Shown piece by piece: positions 47,866 to 56,921 of a stretch of DNA of 64,000 bases. The notes beneath the pieces are model-generated. The model did not search any database, was not told the origin of the DNA, and saw only the letters and a list, made by a program, of their open reading frames with translations. This stretch comes from Citrobacter amalonaticus (GTDB lineage: Bacteria; Pseudomonadota; Gammaproteobacteria; Enterobacterales; Enterobacteriaceae). Within the stretch, counting starts at the first letter, position 1. The number at the start of each line of letters is the position of its first letter. A program made the position numbers and the translations under genes. Location of the stretch: NCBI RefSeq assembly GCF_002918555.1, contig NZ_PQMB01000002.1, positions 420,410 to 484,409 on the forward strand, read 5' to 3'.

Positions 47866-48285
47866 TCAGGACAGCGTTGGGGCTACGGTCAGAAGGATGT
47901 TGGCAAAACGGCGTGTCTCTCCGGATGCAATGACCAGGAGCGTGTCGGATGACTTCGCCAGGGAGTAGAAAGCGTTACGTTCAACATGCTCAAATTCGAT
48001 CGGCTCTGAAAGCAAACCGCGGTATTCACGCTCAATGGTATTGTCAAATTCCGGCGGACTGGCCATGAGCGTGGCCTTCTCCACATTAATATATCCCAGT
48101 ATTTTCTCCAGAATAACCACACTGCCAATCATTCCTGGGGTGAAATTAAGCCAGATGATGCGCGCTTGTGGCGAGGAGTTAGTTAAGAACGAATAATTTG
48201 CATCGGTAATTAAAATGTTGGCCTTATGCCCGCACAGCGCCAGCGCCTGTAATAAATCAGGATGAATAATCTCTGACTTTATCAT
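47866..48285 (-). CDS. RbsD/FucU-family sugar mutarotase
   Basis: A 139-residue protein of the RbsD/FucU family: MIKSEIIHPDLLQALALCGHKANILITDANYS is the diagnostic start (catalytic His near 20 and Asp28), and the C-terminal FYSLAKSSDTLLVIASGETRRFANILL is like FucU. These enzymes interconvert sugar anomers. Last gene of the TRAP/SDR operon, 49 bp behind the dehydrogenase, supplying the anomer it uses or receives. Confidence 0.88.
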   Translation of the reverse strand: MIKSEIIHPDLLQALALCGHKANILITDANYSFLTNSSPQARIIWLNFTPGMIGSVVILEKILGYINVEKATLMASPPEFDNTIEREYRGLLSEPIEFEHVERNAFYSLAKSSDTLLVIASGETRRFANILLTVAPTLS

Positions 48286-48334
48286 AATTTATTCCTTTTA
48301 AAATCTGGCGGGTATTTCAACCCGCCATTTTCGA

Positions 48335-49099
48335 TTAAGCCCGGTAAATACCACCGTTGATATCAATCGTTGCCCCGGAAATAAAACCATCATATTCGGA
48401 GGCAAGGAAGCAGATCGCCCTGGCGACATCTTCCGGGGTTCCCGCCCTGCCCAAAGGAATCGCCTGAACCGTCTGATCGGCAGAGGCCTGCGTGGTGTGC
48501 TGATTATGAAAACGCGTGCCCAGAATTAACCCAGGCGCTACGGCATTGACGCGGATCCCAAATTCGCCTAATTCAGCGGCAAGCGAGCGAGTCCAGGTTA
48601 ACACCGCCCCTTTGGTGGTGGAATAAACCAATGAGCCAGCGTGCCCGCCGGAACGCCCGGCGAGTGAGGCGAGGTTAACGATACTGGCTCCCTCAGATGC
48701 GGCTTTCAGCCACGGCAGCGCCTGCTGGGTCACATTGAGCATGGTCGTCATATTGACATCAATAACCGTGCGCCAGAATTGCGGTTCAATTTCACCAAGC
48801 CATTTGCGGGCAATAATACCGCCGACGTTATTCACCAGAATGTCGATCCCGCCGAGAAATTCTGCCGCGTCCGCCACGCAGCGAGCAGCGGCCTCCTCAT
48901 CGGTTAAATCAGCGAAACCACATGCCGCCCGGGTTCCCTGCTGTTGTGCCGTCGCCATTAATTCCCGCGGCCCTTCTTCACCACTGAAATAATGAATATA
49001 GATATCACATCCTGCTTCTATCAGTTTTCTCGCGGTTTCTTTACCAATACCTTGCTCTGCGCCGGTAATAAACACTTTTTTACCCGTTAATAATCCCAT
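48335..49099 (-). CDS. short-chain dehydrogenase/reductase
   Basis: A 254-residue classical SDR: TGAEQGIG (cofactor loop) near residue 12, NNVGG near 89, Ser of NLASLAGRSG, and YSTTKGAVLTWTRSLAAELG catalytic Tyr/Lys, then VNAVAPGLI. C-terminal SGATIDINGGIYRA. In an operon with a TRAP transporter and a mutarotase it probably oxidises the imported sugar or sugar acid. Substrate not determinable. Confidence 0.9.
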   Translation of the reverse strand: MGLLTGKKVFITGAEQGIGKETARKLIEAGCDIYIHYFSGEEGPRELMATAQQQGTRAACGFADLTDEEAAARCVADAAEFLGGIDILVNNVGGIIARKWLGEIEPQFWRTVIDVNMTTMLNVTQQALPWLKAASEGASIVNLASLAGRSGGHAGSLVYSTTKGAVLTWTRSLAAELGEFGIRVNAVAPGLILGTRFHNQHTTQASADQTVQAIPLGRAGTPEDVARAICFLASEYDGFISGATIDINGGIYRA

Positions 49100-49218
49100 T
49101 TCATACTCCAGTTATTCATATTTATACAACGTCAGGATATAACCTGGCGCATCGTTGCTATTTTTTACGCGTGGACATCCCCACCACTCAAACGTGGTGA
49201 ATCACAGGCTCTTAATAA

Positions 49219-51093
49219 TTAATAACCAGCCAGTCCCGGCAACCAGGTCGTTAATGGTGGAGCCATGGCGACAATAATGATCCCAACGAATACCACCGCC
49301 AGATATTTCGCCATAGGCCGGATAACATGCTTCATTTCAACGCCGCAAATCGCGCAGGTGGTGTATAACCCCAAACCAATCGGCGGAGAGAACAGCCCAA
49401 AGCCCATTGCCATAATCATCACAATGCCAAAGTGCAGCGGATTAAATCCAAGCTGAATGGCAATTGGCACCAGGATGGGCGCGAAGATAATCAGCGCTGG
49501 CGCGCCTTCCAGAACCGCACCAAAGATAATCAGAATAACAATGGTTAACAGCAGGAACAGCCATGCACCCTGCTCCATCCCAATCCCCACCAGGAGTTCG
49601 GCAATCTGCTGTGGGATCATCTGTATTGTTAAGGCATAAGAAAGGCTGGTCGCGCAGGCCACGATAAACAGTAAGACACCGGACATGGCCGCGATATCAA
49701 CAAACATTTTGACGGTAGCTTTTAGCGTCAGTTCACGAAACGCCAGACGCCCCACCACAATGGCGTAGATAACCGCAAAAGCGGAAATCTCCGTCGAGGT
49801 GGCGATCCCCATCATGACCCCGCGGCCAATCATAAAGATCATCACCAGACCGACAGCGGCCCCGAGGTAAAGCTGGGTACGTGGCCGTAACACCGGATAC
49901 GCTTCACTGACGTTAATTTTCCCACCAAAACGGTTTGCAGCAATCATCAGCAGCACTAACAGACAGGCCGCAGGCACCAGACCGGCGATGAACAACGCGC
50001 CAATGGAAATGTTCGCGACAAATCCCATCACGATCAGGTTAACACACGGTGGAATGGTCTCTGCCATCACCGCCGAGGCAGCAAATACGCCAGCCGCCTC
50101 TTCACTGTCTTGTTTAGCACGGCGTACCGCAGGCATTAACACGCCGCCGACTGCCGCAACATCCGCCAGCTTGGAGCCGGAGATACCGGAGAAAAACGCC
50201 ATCGACAACACGGTTGTCATGTTCAGGCCACCGCGGAACCGCCCCATGCCACGCACGATCAGTTCCACCAGACGCGTTGACATCCCGTTGATTTCCATTG
50301 CCGCACCGGCCAGCAAAAAGAACGGAATCGCCAGCAGGACAAAGTGGTCAACGCCCGCCGCAACCTGCTGCGAGAAGAAGACAAACGGCAGAGAGGGGTC
50401 GCAGATAAAAAAGACCATCGCAGACATACCCAGCGTGAAGGCGATTGGCACACCGGCCAGAATCCCCAGCACAAAGCAAATCAGCATCAGCCCCGCAGCC
50501 GCGCTGGCCGGATCGGCCATCAGCGAAAGCTTCAGATAGCCCAGCGCAGCCAGCACCAGGATCCCACCGCCGCTGAGCAGAACAATCCTGGCACGTTCAT
50601 GCAGGGCATGTTCCAGCGCAGCCACCATCATCACCACTGAGCCGATGAGTACCGGAATCACGTAGATGGTCTGCGGCAGACCGGTTTCTGTGGTTTGCAG
50701 ACGCGCGGCCTGCACCAGATCGTAGCTGGAAACAACCAGTCCGACGGAGACCAGAAACAGGATCCAGCGACTGGCATGTACTACGTATGGGCGGACATTT
50801 TCAGGCAAGAAGCGCAGAAACAGATCGACGCCGATGTGCCCTCCTCTGCCCGTTGACGTGGCTACACCAAAAAAGACCAGTGCAATCATGAGCGCGCGCG
50901 CCACCTCTTCCGCCCAGTGGATTGGCGAATGCAAAGCGTAGCGCCAGATGACCGATGCGAAGACCACCAGCACGTTGATAAACAACACCAGCGCCCCGGC
51001 CCAGGATGTCAGGGTCGTTAGACATCGACTCAGGCGACCCAGCAGCGTCAACAAAGTATTTTCATCCTTTGCTTTCATAGAGATATCTGCCAT
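49219..51093 (-). CDS. TRAP transporter, fused DctQM permease
   Basis: A 624-residue membrane protein in which the small DctQ part (about 1-190, FASVIWRYALHSPIHWAEEVARAL) is fused to the large DctM part (about 200-624, GVPIAFTLGMSAMVFF, SGISGSKLADVAAVGGVLMPA). TRAP systems drive uptake of carboxylates or sugar acids by a sodium gradient. Start at 51093 follows GAAGGAATTC; upstream ATGs (51150, 51108) are less likely. Follows dctP by 73 bp. Confidence 0.92.
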   Translation of the reverse strand: MADISMKAKDENTLLTLLGRLSRCLTTLTSWAGALVLFINVLVVFASVIWRYALHSPIHWAEEVARALMIALVFFGVATSTGRGGHIGVDLFLRFLPENVRPYVVHASRWILFLVSVGLVVSSYDLVQAARLQTTETGLPQTIYVIPVLIGSVVMMVAALEHALHERARIVLLSGGGILVLAALGYLKLSLMADPASAAAGLMLICFVLGILAGVPIAFTLGMSAMVFFICDPSLPFVFFSQQVAAGVDHFVLLAIPFFLLAGAAMEINGMSTRLVELIVRGMGRFRGGLNMTTVLSMAFFSGISGSKLADVAAVGGVLMPAVRRAKQDSEEAAGVFAASAVMAETIPPCVNLIVMGFVANISIGALFIAGLVPAACLLVLLMIAANRFGGKINVSEAYPVLRPRTQLYLGAAVGLVMIFMIGRGVMMGIATSTEISAFAVIYAIVVGRLAFRELTLKATVKMFVDIAAMSGVLLFIVACATSLSYALTIQMIPQQIAELLVGIGMEQGAWLFLLLTIVILIIFGAVLEGAPALIIFAPILVPIAIQLGFNPLHFGIVMIMAMGFGLFSPPIGLGLYTTCAICGVEMKHVIRPMAKYLAVVFVGIIIVAMAPPLTTWLPGLAGY

Positions 51094-51166
51094 GTTGAAT
51101 TCCTTCATGGTTTTATCGGGTAAAGTCGCCGGTTCGTCTGACATCGGCAAACTGACGACTCATGAC

Positions 51167-52210
51167 TTATGGCTGGTTGTCCGGCGCAATAGCACCGATC
51201 TCATCCACCATCGGTTTCAGATCCGGGAACCGGTCAAGAAACGCTTTCCAGACAGGCTGTACGGCCTGAGCAAAGTATGCGCGATCGGTTTCACGGAAAG
51301 TGACCCCTTTGGCTTCCAGAGCCTTAATCGCCTCCGCTTCTTTCATACTGGCCTGTTGGCGTTCGTATTCCGTTGCCTCTTTCGCTGCTGCCAGCACATC
51401 GGCACGTAACTCTTGCGGAATCTGCTCGAAGCTCCTCTTATTGATGGCAATCATCAGCGGGTTATAGCTATGACGGGTTAACGTGCCATTCTTGATAATT
51501 TCATAATATTTACTGGCGTAGATGGTCGGCGCGTCATGCTCAACGCCATCGATAACACCCATTTGCAAGCTGGAATAGACCTCGCCGCCCGGCATTGGAA
51601 TGGCCACCGCCCCCATGTGATTCAGGGTGGCGATAAAGTTAGGAACCGGGAGCACGCGGATTTTCAGATTTTTTAAATCCTCCGGTTTTTCAATCGCCTT
51701 TTTGGTATACACATTGCGTGCGCCCAGGTTATAGCCATAACCCAGCACCATTACGTTTGCTTTACTCATCATGAGCGCGGAAAGCTGCTCGCCCGCTTTA
51801 CCGTCCAGCGTTTTTCCTACATGGTCATAGTCTTTAAACAGATAGCCCAGATCCAGAACCCCGACTTCTGGTACCAGCGTGGCCCAAATCGACGTGCCGG
51901 AAATCATCATATTGATGGCGCCTATACGAACCTGCTGCGTGGCATCAGCTTCTTTTCCCAGCATGCCGTTAGGAAAATAGTTGAGCTTAATCTGCCCTTT
52001 TAACTTCTCGTTTTTATTCAGGTTTTCCTGAAAACGACTGTACCAGATGTAGTGGGCAGATGAGTCGTCTCCAGGCAAAGAGGAGTAGACGCGGAAGTTG
52101 AGCGCCGCCTCGGCAAGGGAGGTTACGGCACTACCGGCAATCAGTGCGGTGCTGAGGCAAGCAAATGCCAGAAAGCGTCTGGCTGAACAAAATGGTTTAT
52201 TTTTCATCAT
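51167..52210 (-). CDS. TRAP transporter substrate-binding protein (DctP)
   Basis: A 347-residue periplasmic binding protein with signal peptide ending LAEA. DctP features: NFRVYSSLPGDDSSAHYIWYSRF, LKNLKIRVLPVPNFIATLNHMGAVAIPMPGGEVYSSLQMGVIDGVEHDAPTI containing the ligand-anchoring Arg. Family ligands are carboxylates, sialic acid or uronates. First gene of the operon, just below the LacI-type operator. Confidence 0.92.
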   Translation of the reverse strand: MMKNKPFCSARRFLAFACLSTALIAGSAVTSLAEAALNFRVYSSLPGDDSSAHYIWYSRFQENLNKNEKLKGQIKLNYFPNGMLGKEADATQQVRIGAINMMISGTSIWATLVPEVGVLDLGYLFKDYDHVGKTLDGKAGEQLSALMMSKANVMVLGYGYNLGARNVYTKKAIEKPEDLKNLKIRVLPVPNFIATLNHMGAVAIPMPGGEVYSSLQMGVIDGVEHDAPTIYASKYYEIIKNGTLTRHSYNPLMIAINKRSFEQIPQELRADVLAAAKEATEYERQQASMKEAEAIKALEAKGVTFRETDRAYFAQAVQPVWKAFLDRFPDLKPMVDEIGAIAPDNQP

Positions 52211-52306
52211 GATTATCCTTTCTCATACTGTAGAGGTAGCGATAACGCCATCTGACACGACTTCATCGGTCAGCAGATGTCACGAAAAAGTGGCTGAATT
52301 CGTTTT

Positions 52307-52334
52307 CTGTAACGTTTTAGTGTAACGTTACAGA
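52307..52334. promoter_or_regulatory. LacI-type operator, TRAP-operon copy
   Basis: On the minus strand this reads TCTGTAACGTTACACTAAAA followed by CGTTACAG, the same 28-bp sequence as at 46709-46736 except two bases; here the second half is a better CGTTACAG. Lies about 100 bp before dctP. The remaining 440 bp to the next gene (52335-52775) hold a small hairpin TCAGCGC/GCGCTGA at 52517-52539 and no convincing gene. Confidence 0.87.
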
Positions 52335-52737
52335 AACTATCCGCCTCCCTCTGCAAAAGCAAGATGCTTCCATTCATCATCGGGAGTGATATGTGAATTT
52401 TGTGGCGGATATCGCTAATTTGCAGCGTGATGTTACAAAACAGAAACGAGGTCTTTGCTGTTTAGTCACTGTTTAGTGGGCGACGTAGAGGACAACTGAA
52501 ATTCAGACTGATGCCTTCAGCGCATCAGGTCTGCGCTGAATCAGCGCTACGCGGATTGATTTTTGGGAGCACAATGCCGTCTGTTAAAGCGGTATCTCAC
52601 CCATAAGACAGGTTCTCGCCTGCCCCGAAATGAGCACTCTGTTACCGGGCACAGTACAAATAACAGAGGCTGGCACTATCCGGTAAAACAGGAACAGGTT
52701 CAGCCCAACATGCCGGTGAGACGTCTTCACATCAGTC

Positions 52738-52763
52738 GGCGGTTTCTGAAACCAAAAACCGCC
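52738..52763 (-). terminator. hairpin beyond the cytochrome c gene
   Basis: GGCGGTTT / AAACCGCC stem just past the cytochrome gene stop, without a clear T-run. Possible terminator. Confidence 0.45.
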
Positions 52764-52775
52764 TGGGGATGAGCG

Positions 52776-54056
52776 TTATTTCTCTTCTTTTGCCTCTTTC
52801 AGATCGTTGCGCAGGTCTTTCACCTCTTCTGCCGTTACCGCTGGCGCATTATTGCCCCAACTGCTGCGCACAAAAGTCAGCAAATCGGCCACCTGTTTGT
52901 CATTCAGACGCCACGCGAAATCCGGCATGGTCAGCCCGGTTGGCGCATCCTGGGTAACCGCCATTTGACCACCACGCAACACCACGCTGATTAACGACGA
53001 TGGATCGTCGCTCAGCACCGCTGAGTTATGCGCCAGCGCCGGGAAGGTTTTCGCATATCCCTGACCATCGATACGGTGGCAGGCCGAACAGTTATCCATA
53101 TACTCCTGCGCACCGGGTTTACTCATATCGCCTTTAATCAGCGCCAGCGAGGTTTCAGTATCGGCTTTCGGCGCCACAGCCTGCGGATCGGAGGACTTCA
53201 GCGACTTCAGATATACCGCTACCGCCTCAAGGTCGTCACTGCTCAGATACTGAGTACTGTGCGCCACAACGTCGGTCATAGAGCCAAACGCCGCACTGCT
53301 GTCGGTACGACCGGTCTTGAGAAATTCGGCAATATCCTGCGCCGACCAGCGTCCCAGACCGCTTTTCACGTTTCCGGTGAGATCCGGCGCGTGCCAGCCC
53401 TCCAGCGTACCGCCGGTCAGATAAGCGGCATCATTCTGATCGAGCGCTTTTTCCTGAAAACCGATCCCACGCGGCGTATGACATGTTCCGCAATGCGCCA
53501 GCCCCTGTACCAGATACGCGCCCCGGTTCCACTGCGCGCTCCGGGAAGCGTCTGGCTGATAGACCGCATCATCATGAAACACCGCATTCCAGACAGACAG
53601 CGGCCAGCGCATACTGAGCGGCCACGGAATATCACTGTCGCGATTTTGCTGTTTTACCGCAGGTATCTGATGCATGAAGAAGTCATACAGGGTATGCAGA
53701 TCCCGATCGTTGATTTTGGCATAGGAGGTATACGGCATAGCGGGATAGAGGTTTCGCCCATCCTTCGCGACCCCTTCGCGCACCGCTTTGGCAAAATCGT
53801 CGTAGCTGTAGTTACCGATTCCGGTCTCTTTATCCGGCGTAATGTTAGTCGAGTAGATGGCCCCTATCGGCGTGCTCATTTTGAGCCCACCCGCATAAGA
53901 TTTGCCTCCCCCGACAGTGTGGCACGCGATACAATCCCCTGCCGCAGCCAGCTGTTGTCCCTGACTGAGATTCTGGCTGGTCGTTCCGGCCTGAACGGCA
54001 GAGGCCAACAGCGCCAGAGGCAATATCGGGAGCAGTGCTTTCCAGTGAATCGTCAT
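52776..54056 (-). CDS. triheme cytochrome c subunit of membrane sugar-acid dehydrogenase
   Basis: A 426-residue exported protein. Signal peptide starts MTIHWKALLPILPLALLASAVQA; three CxxCH heme sites: CIACH, CGTCH and CSACH. This is the cytochrome subunit of gluconate-2-dehydrogenase-type complexes and passes electrons to ubiquinone. AGGGAGGG precedes the start at 54056; a long in-frame extension (to 54221) overlaps the upstream gene and is not believed. Third gene of the operon, 13 bp after the flavoprotein gene. Confidence 0.92.
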   Translation of the reverse strand: MTIHWKALLPILPLALLASAVQAGTTSQNLSQGQQLAAAGDCIACHTVGGGKSYAGGLKMSTPIGAIYSTNITPDKETGIGNYSYDDFAKAVREGVAKDGRNLYPAMPYTSYAKINDRDLHTLYDFFMHQIPAVKQQNRDSDIPWPLSMRWPLSVWNAVFHDDAVYQPDASRSAQWNRGAYLVQGLAHCGTCHTPRGIGFQEKALDQNDAAYLTGGTLEGWHAPDLTGNVKSGLGRWSAQDIAEFLKTGRTDSSAAFGSMTDVVAHSTQYLSSDDLEAVAVYLKSLKSSDPQAVAPKADTETSLALIKGDMSKPGAQEYMDNCSACHRIDGQGYAKTFPALAHNSAVLSDDPSSLISVVLRGGQMAVTQDAPTGLTMPDFAWRLNDKQVADLLTFVRSSWGNNAPAVTAEEVKDLRNDLKEAKEEK

Positions 54057-54069
54057 GTTAATCCCTCCC

Positions 54070-55845
54070 TTACGCCTGAACCAACGGACCTGGGTTTGCC
54101 AGATACTGTGTACGAATCGCATGCGCGGCAAACAACGCTGTCGCACCGACAATCCCCGTTGGGTTATAGGCCAGGTTCTGCGGGAAGCAGCAGGCTCCGA
54201 GGACAAAGACGTTTGGCACATCCCAGCTCTGCATGTATTTATTCACCACGCTCGTTTTGGGATTGTCTCCCATCACTGCGCCACCGGTGGTGTGGGTCGA
54301 CTGGTATGGACGCACGTCATAATGCGCATCACTCTTTTTGAAGCCCATTTCATAATGCGGCGGGTTGATTTTCTGGACGATCTCTTCAGCCTTTGTACCG
54401 ATAAAATGCGTCATTTTCAGCTCATTTGGCTGCCAGTCGAAGGTCATTCTTAGCAATGGCTGTCCGTGTAGATCTTTATAGGTCGGGTCGAGATCCAGAT
54501 AGCACTGTTTGTACGGCATCACCGACCCCGATGACCCGACGTTCATGGTGTGCAGGTAGCTCTCTTTGATGGCTTTTTTCCAACCGCTCCCCCACTTCGG
54601 CGCATCTTTAGGCGTCGACATCTGCTGAACAGGACGCCCGCCGGTGATGGTGGCGGATATCGTCGCCCCACCCACAAATCCCAGCCCACTGTGGTCAAAG
54701 TTTTCCGCATTGAAATCATCAATAAACATTCCGGTAGTCCCGGTTGCCGCAAACGGGTTGAAGTTATGATCCTGATTAAAGAACAGTGAAATACCGCCGT
54801 TCATCTGATAGGCATAGTTACGCCCAACCACGCCCTCACCGGTTACCGGATCGTAAGGCTTACCAATTTTCGACAGCAGCAGCAGCCGCACGTTATGCAG
54901 CTGGAAAGCGCTTAACACCACCAGACTCGCCGGTTGTTCCACCTCCTGCCCGTTCGCATCAATGTAGGTAACGCCCGTCGCCTTCGTACCTGTCGAATCG
55001 GTATTGACCCGCAGCACATGAGATTCGGTCCGCAGCTCAACGTTGCTATATTGTTTCAGCGCGGGCAGTACGCAGGATTGCGGCGAGGCTTTAGAGTAGT
55101 TAAAACAACCAAAACGTTCACAAAAACCGCAATAGTTACACACGCCAAGCTGGACGCCGTAAGGGTTGGTGAACGGTTCGCTACAGTTTGCCGCCGGTAC
55201 CGGGAAAGGATGGTAGCCCAGCGCTTTCGCCGCCTTACTGAACAGCATTCCGGAGTATTGTTGCTTCAGCGCTTTCGTCGGATACGGATTCTGACGTTCG
55301 GCTTCAAAAGGGTTGCCCCCTTCAAGGATTTGGCCTTTCACATTCCCCGCCTGCCCGGCAGTACCGCAAATCTTCTCGTATTTATCGAAAAAAGGCTCCA
55401 TTTCCTGATACGTGAATGGATAGTCCTGCACCGTCATATCTGCCGGAATAAAGTCTGCGCCGTACTTTTCGATAACCGTACTGCGCATCCTGAGATCGGC
55501 CTCCAGCGGACGCCAGAGCATCCCGTTCCAGTGAACGCCAGCCCCGCCAACACCGTCACCGGGCAAGAAAGAGCCGAATCGACGGTATGGCAAAGCCGTA
55601 TCTGATTGGGTATGGCGTACCGTTACCGTCTCTTTTGACGCATTCTGAAACAGCTTCAGGCGGATACCATAGGTCAGCTCATCCGCAATACGCGGGTAGG
55701 CGAAGTCAGGGTATGTGTCGCGCGCTTCCCCACGCTCCAGCGCCAGGATCTTCAGTCCGCTATCCGCCAGCTCCATTGCCATCAACGACCCGGTCCAGCC
55801 AAAGCCCACGATAACCACATCAACAGGATCTTTTTTAATTGCCAT
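54070..55845 (-). CDS. GMC flavoprotein subunit, gluconate/ketogluconate dehydrogenase type
   Basis: A 591-residue GMC-family oxidoreductase: FAD-binding VVIVGFGWTGSLMAMELADSG at 10-30, GVGGAGVHWNGM, and C-terminal YQSTHTTGGAVMGDNP with catalytic His. CNYCGFCERFGC at about residues 236-247 is a cysteine motif of the kind that carries a 3Fe-4S cluster in FAD-dependent sugar dehydrogenases. It oxidises gluconate to 2-ketogluconate, or 2-ketogluconate to 2,5-diketogluconate; sequence alone does not separate these. No own signal: exported with the Tat-bearing small subunit. Confidence 0.92.
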   Translation of the reverse strand: MAIKKDPVDVVIVGFGWTGSLMAMELADSGLKILALERGEARDTYPDFAYPRIADELTYGIRLKLFQNASKETVTVRHTQSDTALPYRRFGSFLPGDGVGGAGVHWNGMLWRPLEADLRMRSTVIEKYGADFIPADMTVQDYPFTYQEMEPFFDKYEKICGTAGQAGNVKGQILEGGNPFEAERQNPYPTKALKQQYSGMLFSKAAKALGYHPFPVPAANCSEPFTNPYGVQLGVCNYCGFCERFGCFNYSKASPQSCVLPALKQYSNVELRTESHVLRVNTDSTGTKATGVTYIDANGQEVEQPASLVVLSAFQLHNVRLLLLSKIGKPYDPVTGEGVVGRNYAYQMNGGISLFFNQDHNFNPFAATGTTGMFIDDFNAENFDHSGLGFVGGATISATITGGRPVQQMSTPKDAPKWGSGWKKAIKESYLHTMNVGSSGSVMPYKQCYLDLDPTYKDLHGQPLLRMTFDWQPNELKMTHFIGTKAEEIVQKINPPHYEMGFKKSDAHYDVRPYQSTHTTGGAVMGDNPKTSVVNKYMQSWDVPNVFVLGACCFPQNLAYNPTGIVGATALFAAHAIRTQYLANPGPLVQA

Positions 55846-55848
55846 GTG

Positions 55849-56574
55849 CTATACGCTCCTCTTCCCTGAAATGCTCACCGGTCCCAGCGGGTAAGGCTTA
55901 CCGGGATTGTCCATCACCTGCTGATAGTCAGCACGCGCGCCCGGAAAACCGATCAGTTTCCACGACGCCATTGTCTGATTACCGCCGTGTAACGGATCGG
56001 ACAGATAGCCTTCTTTCGTATTTTCCAGCATCTGTGTGAAGAAGATTTTGCCAGGGACGTTATCAAAGGTCAGCGCTCCGCTTTCCAGCTGGCGCAACAC
56101 CTCTTCCTGTTGGGGATGGGTTAGCTCAGCGAAATTTTTCTGATGCTTATCCTGGCACCACTGATTCACCGCCTTAATCCCACGACGCCAGGTTTCGCGC
56201 GGCACCAGATGTGACTGATAGCCCAGCTCAGGGACAGCATCCACAAACGGTCCCTGCATATACCACAGATGTCCGTAGCCATATGGCAGCTCCATCTGTT
56301 TATCAATAAACACGGGAACGCCTTCACTCACCGCGCCCGGCCCGTTGTCATCTGCCGGAATCAGCCGATCGGTAGCCGCCAGAACAAACATCCACTCATC
56401 ATTATTAAAAAACCGTGGAACGTAATGGGCCGATACGCCTTCAGAAGATGCGGGTGCTGCGGAGGTGCTCAGGGTAACCAGGCTGCTGCCCATGGCAGTC
56501 AGGGGGATAATCGCCAACGTTTGCTGTAAAAAACGTCGTCTCGAGGGGACGCCCTCATTTCCGTTATTGCTCAT
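55849..56574 (-). CDS. gluconate 2-dehydrogenase subunit 3 family (Tat-exported small subunit)
   Basis: A 241-residue protein with a Tat signal (SRRRFLQQT, then LAIIPLTAMGSSLVTLS). Body has FFNDEWMFVLAATDRLIPADDNGPGAVSEGVPVFIDKQMELPYG, diagnostic of the gluconate 2-dehydrogenase subunit 3 family. It chaperones and co-exports the flavoprotein. First gene of the operon, ending 3 bp before the large subunit. Confidence 0.93.
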   Translation of the reverse strand: MSNNGNEGVPSRRRFLQQTLAIIPLTAMGSSLVTLSTSAAPASSEGVSAHYVPRFFNNDEWMFVLAATDRLIPADDNGPGAVSEGVPVFIDKQMELPYGYGHLWYMQGPFVDAVPELGYQSHLVPRETWRRGIKAVNQWCQDKHQKNFAELTHPQQEEVLRQLESGALTFDNVPGKIFFTQMLENTKEGYLSDPLHGGNQTMASWKLIGFPGARADYQQVMDNPGKPYPLGPVSISGKRSV

Positions 56575-56840
56575 AAAACATTCCTGTTCTGCTTCATTAA
56601 TACGTAAAACCAATCAATTCTTATCTGGCTAATAGTTTCTTCATTTGTCAGTTAAAGTAAAAATAAGCATGTTTTTTTGTTAACACAAGGATAAAAAATG
56701 TTGTTTTTTATGAAGGGAACGAAATGTTACGGGTAAAAAAGCGGGGAATTAAGGATTCAATTGTTTGATTTAACAACGGAAAAACATTCACCGAGAAAAT
56801 TAAACTCAGGTAATGACAATGTTAAAAATGATATAAAAAA

Positions 56841-56854
56841 TTGATATAGATCAG
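56841..56854. promoter_or_regulatory. FNR/CRP-like palindrome
   Basis: TTGATATAGATCAG differs at one base from the FNR site TTGAT-N4-ATCAA. It lies about 270 bp upstream of the dehydrogenase operon in an AT-rich gap of 347 bp. Oxygen-linked control would make sense for an aerobic dehydrogenase, but the distance is long. Confidence 0.35.
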
Positions 56855-56876
56855 ATCGGAAAAATTGCTGGATACC

Positions 56877-56906
56877 CGCCACCGGTGACCATCGTCACCA
56901 GTGGCG
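56877..56906 (-). terminator. terminator of the AI-2E family gene
   Basis: Long stem CGCCAC-(C)-GGTGAC / GTCACC-(A)-GTGGCG around CATC, 15 bp past the stop codon; T-rich a short distance further on. Confidence 0.65.
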
Positions 56907-56921
56907 AAGGCTGGCTGTGGA

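Noticed and set aside
52563-52772. 69-codon open frame in the gap before the cytochrome gene
   Set aside because: No ribosome-binding site, no domain, and ends in the hairpin beyond the cytochrome gene.
53028-54341. 437-codon open frame on the plus strand
   Set aside because: Antisense to the triheme cytochrome and flavoprotein genes, which carry unmistakable heme and FAD motifs.
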